Assembly: GCA_024403115.1 (NCBI GenBank)
Contig: JAKSSL010000009.1
Location: forward strand, 1 to 39,405
DNA from: Clostridia bacterium
Lineage (GTDB): Bacteria; Bacillota; Clostridia; Peptostreptococcales; Anaerovoracaceae
Length of the DNA stretch: 39,405 bases
Direction: 5' to 3'
Position 1 is the first letter of the stretch, and every line of letters begins with the position of its first letter. Both the position numbers and the translations under genes were made by a program. Below the pieces are notes generated by a model, which was not told the DNA's origin, did no database searches, and was given only the letters and a program-made list of their open reading frames with translations. Shown here piece after piece: positions 15,619 through 24,695 of the stretch.

Positions 15619-16480
15619 GCTTTTTACCAATTTTTTCTCCATATTTGACTATGGTCTCATAGCCTTCTGAAGAATTCTGTAAAATGTCCTCATCTATTTG
15701 AGCACTATTTGCTTTGAGAACGACTATTACAGTTGAACCGCCAAAGTCAAAATGGCCTTTTTCCTGCCCCTTGGAAACTATATTGTCCTCATAATCATTG
15801 ACGATTTTGCCAACCATCATAGCGCCAACTTCAATGTACAGGGACTTTCCAAAAGCCTTACTGTTAAACACAGTAATTTCACGGCAGTTTTCCTTGTATA
15901 CCTGTACCTTATCTAAAACCATTGGATTTACAGTGTGTAAACAGCCTTGGATGTATTTCAATTTCTCCGCTTTTCCACCATCAAAGAAACAGTATCTGTG
16001 ATAATCGTCTACTGCAAGTCTGAAAAGCAATAGCTGGCCACCCTGAAATTCCTCGGCAAGTTCTTCATCCTGCAAAAGACTTTCCAAAGTATATTGGCCA
16101 CCTTTAATATTGAATCTGCTATTCTCATCAATATTGTAAACTGTAAGTTTGGAATCACATGGAGAAATCAATGAATTCAATTCCATGTCTATTTCCCTTG
16201 CTCCAGGTGCAAGCTTTCTTGTGAAAAAATCGTTATATGATTTGAATTTTCTTTTTTCATACTGTCTCATATTGATATGATTATTTCTCACAAAGCCTTT
16301 GATCCACAGTCTTGAAATACTAGTATTCAAAAATGCTCCTGCTATTTTGGAAATTGCAGGTTTGATCAATAGCTTTAGAAGAAGCCTGCCAAAAGGATTT
16401 TCATATAGAAAAGCAGTGGCTTTATCCTGTCCTTCTAAACTTGTATTTACTATTGTACCTTTTCTATCTTTGCTAGCCAT
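15608..16480 (-). CDS. psd: Phosphatidylserine decarboxylase proenzyme
   Basis: Psd converts phosphatidylserine to phosphatidylethanolamine at the membrane. The 290-residue proenzyme is cut by itself at a conserved Ser that becomes the pyruvoyl group. Here the cut site is GGST at 247-250 with Ser249, a variant of LGST/GGST. Other family segments are SPCDSKL, FRLAVDDYHRYC, HTVNP and a VGAMMVGKI stretch. It overlaps the end of pssA by one base (TAATG) with no strong ribosome binding site, so translation is probably coupled. Together pssA and psd give the two steps from CDP-diacylglycerol to phosphatidylethanolamine. Confidence 0.95.
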   Translation of the reverse strand: MASKDRKGTIVNTSLEGQDKATAFLYENPFGRLLLKLLIKPAISKIAGAFLNTSISRLWIKGFVRNNHINMRQYEKRKFKSYNDFFTRKLAPGAREIDMELNSLISPCDSKLTVYNIDENSRFNIKGGQYTLESLLQDEELAEEFQGGQLLLFRLAVDDYHRYCFFDGGKAEKLKYIQGCLHTVNPMVLDKVQVYKENCREITVFNSKAFGKSLYIEVGAMMVGKIVNDYEDNIVSKGQEKGHFDFGGSTVIVVLKANSAQIDEDILQNSSEGYETIVKYGEKIGKKLAN

Positions 16481-17109
16481 TATTGCTTACTAACCAAGAT
16501 GATTGTTACTAATAAAGCTACAGCCACAATACCAACTAAAATGGCTAAATACTTGTTATCAAGCTTTTTGATCTTGAAATTTGAGACAAATAGTATTCCT
16601 GTGATGAACAGTACAATTGTCAAAAGTACACCAAATAGATGTGGATCGATGAAATATCTTAGTACAAAGAATATAGGTAAAATTATGGAAATTGATGTAA
16701 TTGGAAGTCCATAATATACCTTTTCGTGTTCCTCATCTGAGAAGAAATTGTTTGTTTCAAGCACGTTGAAATATGCCAGTCTAATAACTCCGCAAATGCA
16801 ATAGAAGATGCTTACAAAGATTCCTAAAGTGTTTTGTAATCCTACTACATAGCAGAATACTGAAGGTGCAACGCCAAAGGCTACCAAATCGCAAAGTGAA
16901 TCGATTTGAATACCGAAAAGCTTTTCATTATCAGTTCTATCCAATTTTCTTCTTGCAACTTTTCCGTCGAACATGTCACAAAGGCCAGATAAAGCTATGC
17001 AGATAATTGCTAATAGCAAATGTCCTTCTGTAACAAATTTCATTGATAATAGCGCCAATACCAAGCTGGTATAGGTCAATACTACTGTGTGGTTATAAAA
17101 TCCTATCAT
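16480..17109 (-). CDS. pssA: CDP-diacylglycerol-serine O-phosphatidyltransferase
   Basis: PssA is a membrane enzyme that joins CDP-diacylglycerol and serine to make phosphatidylserine. The 209-residue protein has the CDP-alcohol phosphotransferase signature with D45, D48-G49, A52-R53, G66, D70 and D74 (SGLCDMFDGKVARRK, then FGIQIDSLCD). Around this are six hydrophobic membrane segments. It overlaps the upstream flippase-like gene by four bases and the downstream psd by one, so the three are translated as a block. The presence of psd next to it supports serine, rather than glycerol-phosphate or inositol, as the acceptor. Confidence 0.92.
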   Translation of the reverse strand: MIGFYNHTVVLTYTSLVLALLSMKFVTEGHLLLAIICIALSGLCDMFDGKVARRKLDRTDNEKLFGIQIDSLCDLVAFGVAPSVFCYVVGLQNTLGIFVSIFYCICGVIRLAYFNVLETNNFFSDEEHEKVYYGLPITSISIILPIFFVLRYFIDPHLFGVLLTIVLFITGILFVSNFKIKKLDNKYLAILVGIVAVALLVTIILVSKQ

Positions 17110-18143
17110 TTTTTCTTTTTCCTCTCAAAGCTATAAAATACAAAATATCCTATTAAAGTGCAAAGTGCACAAATTATTAACTGTGTATAGAAGTTTAGAC
17201 CTCTTGCTACAACCATAACCGGTGTGATCAATGCCGCTCCGCATATAGGCATGAATACAACGCTGAACAAGTGCTCTGTAATTCCAAGACCTCCTGGAAG
17301 TGGCAACATGTCAACTGCCATGGAAATGCAAGCTTGTAACATTATTATAGTTATGATGTTTGCATCGTCTACGCCTAAACAAGCAAAGCCCAAATATGTT
17401 ACAAAGAATAGAGCAAATCTTTGAACTATGGAAAGCAAGATAACATTGAATATTACCTTCTTGTGAGTCATGAAATATTCAGCATTTTCTGCATATTTGT
17501 CAGCTGTCTTTTCTATGCGATGCTCATAAGTATCGAATCTTCTAGAATTAATAATCCTTGCGATTAGATTAAATATTCCCATAACCAGTTTTTTGGTAAA
17601 TCTTGGGAAGAATATTAAGCAAAGCATTCCACCTATTATTATCACATTTAAAGCCATGCCTAAATACATCCAGAACATTACAGGTTCCAAATATACCATT
17701 AAAGCTTTAGGCCTAAATATGAGTACTATAGCTCCCACTATAACCAAAACCAGCTTATATCCAATGGTTACAACCAGCAATGCCAAAGAGCTGGTATGCA
17801 TAGGTATTTTGTCTTTCTTCATAAATACCAATTGCATAGGTTGGCCACCACTAGCGGACGGAGTTATCAAACTGAAGAAAAAGCCTACAAAGGAGTAATA
17901 GAAACATCTAATGAGATTTGGCGTATTACCCAGATTATGACATATATACCATATGATTACAGATTCTGTCATAATGAAGATTAATACGAATATTACTCCA
18001 AGGAGTGCATAGCCTAACTGTCCGTTTTCAATGTATCCCCATACTATTGCTAGATCTTGATTTCTGAACATATAGTAGAAAGTGGCTGCAAGGCATATTA
18101 TTAAAATTGTAGCGTTAATTAATATACTTTTCTTACTTTTCAT
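17106..18143 (-). CDS. LPG-synthase-type flippase domain membrane protein
   Basis: This 345-residue integral membrane protein has about eight hydrophobic segments. It belongs to the UPF0104/LPG_synthase_TM family, the membrane half of MprF and relatives such as AglD. The family motif TPSASGGQPMQ at about 95-105 and PLPGGLGITEH near residue 280 are clear. There is no C-terminal aminoacyl-transfer domain, so it is not an MprF enzyme; family members are thought to move or flip lipids. It starts 11 bases inside the PAP2 gene without a good ribosome binding site, which suggests coupled translation. Its place between PAP2 and pssA points to phospholipid handling, but the substrate cannot be told from sequence. 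Confidence 0.8.
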   Translation of the reverse strand: MKSKKSILINATILIICLAATFYYMFRNQDLAIVWGYIENGQLGYALLGVIFVLIFIMTESVIIWYICHNLGNTPNLIRCFYYSFVGFFFSLITPSASGGQPMQLVFMKKDKIPMHTSSLALLVVTIGYKLVLVIVGAIVLIFRPKALMVYLEPVMFWMYLGMALNVIIIGGMLCLIFFPRFTKKLVMGIFNLIARIINSRRFDTYEHRIEKTADKYAENAEYFMTHKKVIFNVILLSIVQRFALFFVTYLGFACLGVDDANIITIIMLQACISMAVDMLPLPGGLGITEHLFSVVFMPICGAALITPVMVVARGLNFYTQLIICALCTLIGYFVFYSFERKKKK

Positions 18144-18798
18144 ACTTATCTAATATTCTGTGCAAAATTCTATCAGTCTTTGTGAATTTATTGATAAAAT
18201 ATGCGATTATCATTATTTCAATGGAGCCTAAGATATCAATAATATAGTGTTGTTTTGTAAACTGAGTTGCTAAAATTATCAGTATTACAAATATGACTGT
18301 AGCATATTTAAGCCATTTTGGCGCATCATTTACTTTATAAATACCTACAGCACACATAAGGCTGTATTGAACATGTAATGACGGGAATAAGTTTATTGGA
18401 GTATCGGCAGCATATACAACACTGCAAATCCATGTCAAAACTCCATCTGGATTAGTAAATTCCGGTCTTGCTAGACAATCTGTTGGATATACCACAAACA
18501 TTATAAAAGCTAAAATCTTGCAAATAATATCTATGGTTATAAATTTATAGAAATAATCCCTATCGCTGTGACTACCTATATAGTAAAAGCTTAACATCCA
18601 AAATGGAAAACTTAATACATATATGATAATCCATGGTGTTGAAAACTGAATATAATCATCCAGGAAACAGGACACATCGTGAAAAGGACCATCTCCATCA
18701 ATAAACTTCGCCAGATAATATACAAAAGTGTTAATGACTATGGTCAACGCTGACAAAGTTGCTGCGATTTTATCAAATCTCATACTCTCTCTACTCAT
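18133..18798 (-). CDS. PAP2-family membrane phosphatase
   Basis: This 221-residue protein has about five to six membrane segments and the PAP2-superfamily motifs LFPSLHVQYS and QFTKQHYIIDILG, which supply the catalytic histidines. Members dephosphorylate lipid phosphates, such as phosphatidic acid or undecaprenyl diphosphate, or transfer lipid headgroups. The frame is open 12 codons further upstream, but the ATG at 18798 follows AAAGGGGG and gives a normal N-terminus. It overlaps the TVP38-type gene before it by 8 bases and the flippase gene after it by 11. Phosphatidic-acid phosphatase and undecaprenyl-diphosphate phosphatase are both possible. Confidence 0.8.
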   Translation of the reverse strand: MSRESMRFDKIAATLSALTIVINTFVYYLAKFIDGDGPFHDVSCFLDDYIQFSTPWIIIYVLSFPFWMLSFYYIGSHSDRDYFYKFITIDIICKILAFIMFVVYPTDCLARPEFTNPDGVLTWICSVVYAADTPINLFPSLHVQYSLMCAVGIYKVNDAPKWLKYATVIFVILIILATQFTKQHYIIDILGSIEIMIIAYFINKFTKTDRILHRILDKYEK

Positions 18799-19513
18799 CT
18801 TTCCCCCTTTTTGACAACTTCTCATAATACTCATCTACCCAAGCTAAAAGCTTTTTATGGAAAATCAGGCCTAGTATAAATAAGACAGCGGCAATTACGC
18901 CGATTATAATAGCTCCTGTATAGTTACTATTATACATCATGGAACCTATGATAACACTGCCGATTAAGCCAGGGACCCTTCCCAAGCTTGACAACAATAT
19001 AAAAGGCTTGAAATTTATACTTGAAATTCCTGCGGCATAGGATACTATATCCTTTGGAATGCCAGGAATTAAGTAAATCAAAAATATAATTACATAGGCT
19101 TTCTTTGAATTGGAAAACTCTGTTAAAGCACTTAATTTTTTCTTTCCAAAAATATTCTCCACTGAGTTTTTACCCAAAAGCCTTGCAATTCCAAAGGTGA
19201 TTCCTGTTCCCAAAACGGCTCCTAAAACTGTTAGGAAGATTCCATATGGTATTCCGAAAAAGAAACCTGCAGCCAGCTGAAACACTTCGCCTGGAATCAC
19301 GCTTATTACTATTTGAACAATTGAAAATCCAATGAAAACCATTGAACTTACGAAGATATTTCCGTTTAAATACTTCACCACATCATCAACGCTTGTGAAT
19401 TTCTCAAGGAGTTCATGCTGTCCAAAGTAAATATATACTGGAATTCCCACAACTATTACAAATAGAACTAGTAATTCAATTATTGAAAAAATCTTTTTTG
19501 ATTTATTATTCAA
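18791..19513 (-). CDS. TVP38/TMEM64-family (VTT domain) membrane protein
   Basis: This 240-residue membrane protein is of the TVP38/DedA (VTT/SNARE-associated) family. It has an N-terminal helix, then a conserved block with SVIPGEVFQLAAGFFFG, a GxxLGTGITFGIARLLGKN segment and a YLIPGIPKDIVSYAAGIS re-entrant region, and a last C-terminal helix. VTT proteins act as lipid scramblases or in undecaprenyl-phosphate recycling in other organisms. The start is TTG with GAGGGG about ten bases before it. It lies one base after the YnbB-type gene and overlaps PAP2 by 8 bases, so it begins the membrane-lipid part of the operon. Confidence 0.82.
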   Translation of the reverse strand: MNNKSKKIFSIIELLVLFVIVVGIPVYIYFGQHELLEKFTSVDDVVKYLNGNIFVSSMVFIGFSIVQIVISVIPGEVFQLAAGFFFGIPYGIFLTVLGAVLGTGITFGIARLLGKNSVENIFGKKKLSALTEFSNSKKAYVIIFLIYLIPGIPKDIVSYAAGISSINFKPFILLSSLGRVPGLIGSVIIGSMMYNSNYTGAIIIGVIAAVLFILGLIFHKKLLAWVDEYYEKLSKRGKDE

Positions 19514-19514
19514 T

Positions 19515-20804
19515 TTAAACTATCCCCTCTTTAATTAATTCATCTAATGATCTAATTACCCCAAATTTTGAATGTTCATAGCTAAGTCCACCTTGGAAAT
19601 ACACATTGTATGGTTCTCTCATTGGACCATCTGCGCTTAATTCTATGGATGAACCTTGAACAAAAGCTCCTGCCGCCATAATTACATCATCATCATAGCC
19701 AGGCATTGGTGCTGGAACTGGTGTTACAGCTGAATCTACAGGAGCTGCAGCTTGAATCCCCTTGCAGAAAGCGATTAAAGCTTCCTTTGTTCTAAGCTGT
19801 ACAGCCTGAATAATGTCACTGCGCAAATCATTTGCCTCAGGACATACTTTAAAACCTAATTCTGAATAAACTTTGCCACATAAAGCTGCGCCCTTAATGG
19901 CTCCATTTACTACTTTTGGTGCCATAAATAAACCTTGAAGAATGGCTCTGCTTTGGCCGAAAGTCAAACCACATTCACCGCCTATTCCTGGGCAAGTCAA
20001 ACGATATGAAATCATATCGACTAGGTCTTTTCTACCTACAACATAGCCGCCTGACAAAGCTATACCACCGCCAGGATTCTTAATTAAAGAGCCTGCCATA
20101 AGATCCACGCCCAAATCACTAGGTTCTTTCATATCCAAAAATTCTCCATAACAGTTATCCACAAAGACAACTATATCTGGATAAAGTTCATGAATCTTTC
20201 GTGTAGCATTACCAATATCATCAACGCTCAAAGCTTTTCTCCAGGCATAACCTGTAGCTCTTTGCATATGAACCATTTTAGTCTTTTCAGTTATATTTTC
20301 TAAAGCCAAATCAATATTAATTGAACCATCATCATTTAAAGGAACTTCCCTGTAAGTGATGCCATAATCTGCCAAAGTTCCCATGCCTTGACCTCTACCG
20401 TCAATTCCGATTACAGTTTCCAAAGTGTCATATGGAGTCCCTGAAATTGCAAGTAGCTCGTCACCAGGTCTTAGTACCCCAAGCATTGAAATTGCAAGGG
20501 CGTGAGTGCCGTTTACAATATTGTTTCTAACCAAAGCGGATTCAGTATTAAAAACATCAGCGTAGACCTTTTCAATGGCTTCTCTACCAGCATCATCATA
20601 TCCGTAGCCAGTATTCCATGAAAAATGTCTGTCCTGAATATTGTTCTTTTGAAAAGCGGACAAAACCTTGTACTGATTGTATTCCATGATTTCATCATAT
20701 TTGCCAAAGCTTTCCTTTAATTGTGCTTCAGCGTCATTAACAAGATTCAAAGCTTTTTCATCTATATTGAATTTTTCAAATAATAAATCTTTTACTTGAT
20801 TCAT
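19515..20804 (-). CDS. YnbB-type PLP-dependent enzyme (methionine gamma-lyase/aluminium resistance family)
   Basis: This 429-residue fold-type I PLP enzyme belongs to the family annotated both as aluminium resistance protein and as methionine gamma-lyase family (B. subtilis YnbB). Motifs include NIVNGTHALAISMLGVLRPGD, FVDNCYGEF, and GSLIKNPGGG, where the Lys should hold PLP. The late MPGYDDDVIMAAGAFVQGSS segment is typical. The true substrate is not established; the metal-resistance name is historical. The start at 20804 follows AAGGAG; the frame is open 11 codons upstream into the recombinase gene. It overlaps that gene's stop by one base. A position next to miaA is common for this family in Firmicutes. 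Confidence 0.85.
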   Translation of the reverse strand: MNQVKDLLFEKFNIDEKALNLVNDAEAQLKESFGKYDEIMEYNQYKVLSAFQKNNIQDRHFSWNTGYGYDDAGREAIEKVYADVFNTESALVRNNIVNGTHALAISMLGVLRPGDELLAISGTPYDTLETVIGIDGRGQGMGTLADYGITYREVPLNDDGSINIDLALENITEKTKMVHMQRATGYAWRKALSVDDIGNATRKIHELYPDIVVFVDNCYGEFLDMKEPSDLGVDLMAGSLIKNPGGGIALSGGYVVGRKDLVDMISYRLTCPGIGGECGLTFGQSRAILQGLFMAPKVVNGAIKGAALCGKVYSELGFKVCPEANDLRSDIIQAVQLRTKEALIAFCKGIQAAAPVDSAVTPVPAPMPGYDDDVIMAAGAFVQGSSIELSADGPMREPYNVYFQGGLSYEHSKFGVIRSLDELIKEGIV

Positions 20805-21943
20805 TATTGTTCTCCTTCTTCTCTTTCTAATTCCCATTCCATATTCTTAACCAGATTACGCTTAACATCCCTTTGATGAGCTGCATATAATTGAGTTGTT
20901 GTAACCTGTTCATGGTCTAATAAAGCTGCCACATCATATATGGAATTGCCTCTGCCTATTAGGCTGGTTGCAGCAGTTGCTCTCAGCTTGTGAGGGCTGT
21001 ATCCCCCGCTTCTGCTGGTATTTAAAGCAATGCTAGTATATTTCTTGACCAACTCTCGTATTTGTCTTTCAGTCATTCTTTTTCCTTGCAATGAAAGGAA
21101 TAATGCGTCCTGATGCTCAGGCAAAAGGTTTTCATCCTTAGCTCTTTCCGAGTCAATATACTCATTTAGAACTTTTTCAACAGACTTGTTAATAGGCATT
21201 AAAGCTTCCTTGTTACGCTTTCTATAAATCTTAAATTCGCCTCTTGAAAAGTTAAAAGATGAAACATTAAGCTGTTGAAGTTCTGAAAGACGAAGACCGT
21301 AAGTCAAAAACAGTATTAATATGGCCTTGTCTCTAAGCTTTGTTTTTTGCCAGTAGAAAAGCTCATGCTTGCTCAAATTAGTGCCATTGCTAACAGCATC
21401 AAGCATTACCATTACTTCGTCATCCTGTAAAGCCTTTATCTCTCTTTCACTTGCTTTTTGAACTTTAATAGGAGTGAAATCTCCAGTAATGTTCTTTTCC
21501 AAGAATCCTTCACGATTCAATTCCTTGAAAAGGACGGAAAGAGATGATCTTTTTCGAGAAATAGTCTTATTATTGTTTTCGAAATAATATACGTTTTTCT
21601 CTGTTTCAGTCTCGTAATGTCTGCAGTAATCAAAGAAATAGTTCACATCATCGGCCGTTATCTTTTGAAACTCCTTCAAAGTAATTTGGGCAGGAGTTTT
21701 GGCATCTGTAATACCTGTTTCTTCCACAAGATATCTGCAGAAAAAGCGAACATCATATAGATATGCACGCCTTGTTTTAGGCAGAACATTACCCTTTAAA
21801 TAAAGGAAATACTTGTTGAAAAACTTAGGTAATTCCTTTTCCATTTCAGCGCATTCGTGCATGATTTTGTGCTCATTTTCCACCACATTATCAGGCTTAT
21901 CGCTTTTATTATGAACTTTTAAAGTTTTCTTCTCTACTGCCAT
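20804..21943 (-). CDS. Tyrosine recombinase, XerS-like
   Basis: This 379-residue site-specific recombinase has an N-terminal core-binding domain (about 35-165) and a catalytic domain with R218 (YGLRLSEL), a Lys around 242-245, H308 and R311 (SPHKLRAT), H334 (LLDHEQ) and the nucleophile Y343 (QLYAAH). All catalytic residues are present, so it should be active. A bridge between the domains holding KHELFYWQKTKLRD and its overall length resemble the single-protein XerS systems of streptococci more than XerC or XerD; this is a judgement by eye. It sits in an operon with miaA, mutL and mutS and overlaps miaA by 10 bases, so it is probably the housekeeping chromosome-dimer recombinase, not part of a mobile element. 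Confidence 0.8.
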   Translation of the reverse strand: MAVEKKTLKVHNKSDKPDNVVENEHKIMHECAEMEKELPKFFNKYFLYLKGNVLPKTRRAYLYDVRFFCRYLVEETGITDAKTPAQITLKEFQKITADDVNYFFDYCRHYETETEKNVYYFENNNKTISRKRSSLSVLFKELNREGFLEKNITGDFTPIKVQKASEREIKALQDDEVMVMLDAVSNGTNLSKHELFYWQKTKLRDKAILILFLTYGLRLSELQQLNVSSFNFSRGEFKIYRKRNKEALMPINKSVEKVLNEYIDSERAKDENLLPEHQDALFLSLQGKRMTERQIRELVKKYTSIALNTSRSGGYSPHKLRATAATSLIGRGNSIYDVAALLDHEQVTTTQLYAAHQRDVKRNLVKNMEWELEREEGEQ

Positions 21944-22869
21944 TTCAACATTTCCTTAGTGTAAGCAATAATTTCTGATAGAGCATCCTGCTCATTATCA
22001 TAATCACTTAGATTAAACCATTTCATATCCTTATAGCGCTTAAACCAAGTGATCTGTCTCTTTGCAAAATGTCTAGTATTCTTTTTAATATTATCAATGG
22101 CTTCATCCTTTGAAACTTGGCCATTATAAAAGGAAATTACCTCTTTGTACCCTATACCCTTCATTGAAATATCATCATAGGAAAGTCCTGAATCCATAAG
22201 GTTTTTCACTTCATCAAATAAGCCTTGCTCTACAAGAATATCAACGCGTTCATTGATTCTATCGTATAATTCTTCACGATCTCGATTTAGACCGATTAAT
22301 ACAAAATCATAGTCTGTATTTATCTCATTCAACTTGCTAATATCCTGTATGCCTTCACCTGTTAAAGCCCCTTCAATGGCACGGACCAGCTTTTTTACAT
22401 TATTTGGATGAATTCTAGCTGCCGCATCCTCATCAAGTTCAACAAGTTTGTTATACAAATACTCATTTCCAAACTCTTCAGCCTCTTTGTAAAGGCTTTC
22501 TCTAAGCTCTTCGTCCTCGCTTACATCGGCAAAATCCATCTTGTAAAGTATGGAGTTTAGATATAAGCCAGTGCCACCTTCAATAATTGGTAATTTACCT
22601 GATTGAAGGACTTCATCAATGGCGTTTAAAGCAAGTTCCTGATACTTTGCCACGGAAAACTTTTCCTTTGGATCAACTATATCAACCAAATGGTGTTTGC
22701 ATAGAGCCATTTCTTCTGGGCTTGGCTTTGCACTACCTATGTCCATGCCCTTATATAACTGCATGGAATCACAGCTGATGATTTCGCCACCCAAAGTTTT
22801 TCCTATTTCGCAAGTGTATTTAGTTTTTCCCACTGCAGTTGGACCTGCAATAACTAAAACTTTTCTCAT
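21934..22869 (-). CDS. miaA: tRNA dimethylallyltransferase MiaA
   Basis: MiaA adds a dimethylallyl group to adenosine 37 of tRNAs that read U-starting codons. The 311-residue protein has the P-loop GPTAVGKT at 9-16, DSMQLYKGMDIGSAKP, the GGTGLYLNSILY segment, and KKNTRHFAKRQITWFKR, which binds tRNA. The start overlaps the mutL stop by four bases (ATGA). The mutS-mutL-miaA order is common in Firmicutes. Confidence 0.97.
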   Translation of the reverse strand: MRKVLVIAGPTAVGKTKYTCEIGKTLGGEIISCDSMQLYKGMDIGSAKPSPEEMALCKHHLVDIVDPKEKFSVAKYQELALNAIDEVLQSGKLPIIEGGTGLYLNSILYKMDFADVSEDEELRESLYKEAEEFGNEYLYNKLVELDEDAAARIHPNNVKKLVRAIEGALTGEGIQDISKLNEINTDYDFVLIGLNRDREELYDRINERVDILVEQGLFDEVKNLMDSGLSYDDISMKGIGYKEVISFYNGQVSKDEAIDNIKKNTRHFAKRQITWFKRYKDMKWFNLSDYDNEQDALSEIIAYTKEMLKWQ

Positions 22870-24695
22870 TGAATTCTCTTAAATAGCTTTTCTATCTCGT
22901 ATTTGCTCATCTTTATAAAAGTAGGTCTGCCATGTGGACATGAGAATGGATTAACGCAGTTAGAAAGCTCATTTATCAAGGCTTTTACCTCTTTTTCATT
23001 AATCTTATCATGGGCTTTTATGGCTGATTTACACGAGCGCATAATAATCTTATCGTAAACTATATAGTTTCTTATCTGTTTATTGTCTTTTACACCATCC
23101 AAAAAGTCTAGCACAAAGTTTTCCGCTTCACTTGCTGACATATATGTAGGTATTTCATAGATTTTATATGAAGTATCGCCAAATATTTCCAAGGAAAAGC
23201 CCATTCTGTCCAGCTCTCCCTGCCAATCGAAATCCATATTTAGCAGATTGTGGTCTACATCTATGATAATTGGAACAAGTAGTACCTGTTTCATCTTATC
23301 GCGATTATTATAATCACTTACAAACTTTTCATAGAATACTCTCTCATGACAAGCGTGTTGATCCACCAAGTAGAATGAATCCTTGTCGCAGAAAATAATA
23401 TATGTGTCGAATATGATTCCTTTATATTCCAAAGTATTGAAATCAAAAGGTCTTGAAAGTGGTGGAAGAATTTCAATATTATGAACTTCTTCTTGAATTG
23501 CAGGCTCTTCTTGAGTCTTTTTGCTTGCCAAAAACTCTTTCAATCCATCCTTGTTGCTATTAATTCCAAGGATGTGATCATTAAGAACGCTGATTTGCTC
23601 TTCCTTTGGACTTTGGTCATATAATTCAGACACATTTGTGTGAGTTTTTGTGCTTTGGGAGAAAGTGTTCTTATCTTTCCTTGTGAAAATATTGCCTGCA
23701 TCAACTGTGGCTTCTTTAGTGCCTAGAGCTTCAACCACTGCATTTGCAATGAAATCAATCACTTCGTTTTCATAGTCAAAGCGCACTTCCCTCTTGTTTG
23801 GATGAATATTTACGTCCAAAGCATTTGGCTTAGTTTCAAGGAAAAGATATGCAAGAGGTTCTCTTCCCTCAAATAGTCTTTCTTTATAGCCTTCTTTTAG
23901 GCCCTTTTCTATAACCTTACTGTTTACAACACGACCATTAACAAAGAAAACTTGGCTTTGCTTAGTAGTTCTTGTCATAATTGGTGTGGAAATATATCCA
24001 GAAATGCTGTATTGATCGTTATTGGATTCCACTTCAGTTAGATTTCTAATATCTGTGGAAGGATAAACATTGGAAATAATATCTAGTCTGTTACCGTTTC
24101 CATTAGTTGAAAATACAGTCTTTCCATTGGAAATAAGCCTAAACTTAATATATTTATAAGCCAAAGCAAGCTCTGAAATCAAATTGATTATTAAAGTGCT
24201 TTCTGCACCATCAGACTTCATGAACTTGAATCTTGCAGGAGTGTTATAAAACAAGTCGCGAACTATTATGCTAGTTCCCTCAGGACAACCTATAGCCTGT
24301 TTATTTACTATTTCACCGCCTTCAATCATCAGCTTAACTCCAGATTTCTCATCTTTGGTTCTAGTGATCATATCAAGCCTTGAAACAGCCGCAATACTAG
24401 CTAAAGCTTCTCCTCTAAATCCTAGAGTAATTAAAGAATCTAAATCATCAATGTTTGTGATTTTGCTTGTGGCATGTCTAAGAAAGGCAGTTTCCACCTC
24501 ATTTTCTGGGATACCACAACCATCATCGGTAATTCTAATGTATTCCTTACCGCCTTTTTTGATTTCACATACTATGGATTTAGATCCTGCATCTATTGAA
24601 TTTTCAATTAATTCTTTCACAATGGAAACAGGTCTTTCAACAACCTCGCCTGCTGCAATTTTGTCTGCAACCTGTTTTTCTAGGATTCTAATCAT
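22866..24695 (-). CDS. mutL: DNA mismatch repair protein MutL (endonuclease type)
   Basis: MutL couples mismatch recognition by MutS to strand incision. The N-terminal GHKL ATPase shows ELIENSIDAGS, DDGCGIP, RHATSKI and GFRGEALASIAAV. A variable linker runs from about residue 335 to 410. The C-terminal half carries DQHACHERVFYEKF near residue 445, which fits the metal-binding motif DQHA-x2-E-x4-E, plus a SCKSAIKAHD block and CPHGRP near residue 585. These are the marks of nicking MutL proteins of bacteria without MutH. The length of 609 residues is normal. It overlaps mutS and miaA by four bases each. Confidence 0.97.
   Translation of the reverse strand: MIRILEKQVADKIAAGEVVERPVSIVKELIENSIDAGSKSIVCEIKKGGKEYIRITDDGCGIPENEVETAFLRHATSKITNIDDLDSLITLGFRGEALASIAAVSRLDMITRTKDEKSGVKLMIEGGEIVNKQAIGCPEGTSIIVRDLFYNTPARFKFMKSDGAESTLIINLISELALAYKYIKFRLISNGKTVFSTNGNGNRLDIISNVYPSTDIRNLTEVESNNDQYSISGYISTPIMTRTTKQSQVFFVNGRVVNSKVIEKGLKEGYKERLFEGREPLAYLFLETKPNALDVNIHPNKREVRFDYENEVIDFIANAVVEALGTKEATVDAGNIFTRKDKNTFSQSTKTHTNVSELYDQSPKEEQISVLNDHILGINSNKDGLKEFLASKKTQEEPAIQEEVHNIEILPPLSRPFDFNTLEYKGIIFDTYIIFCDKDSFYLVDQHACHERVFYEKFVSDYNNRDKMKQVLLVPIIIDVDHNLLNMDFDWQGELDRMGFSLEIFGDTSYKIYEIPTYMSASEAENFVLDFLDGVKDNKQIRNYIVYDKIIMRSCKSAIKAHDKINEKEVKALINELSNCVNPFSCPHGRPTFIKMSKYEIEKLFKRIQ

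Noticed and set aside
20804..21943. Tyrosine recombinase as a sign of a prophage or integrated element
   Set aside because: It overlaps housekeeping genes on both sides, and no phage, transfer or att-like sequences are near.
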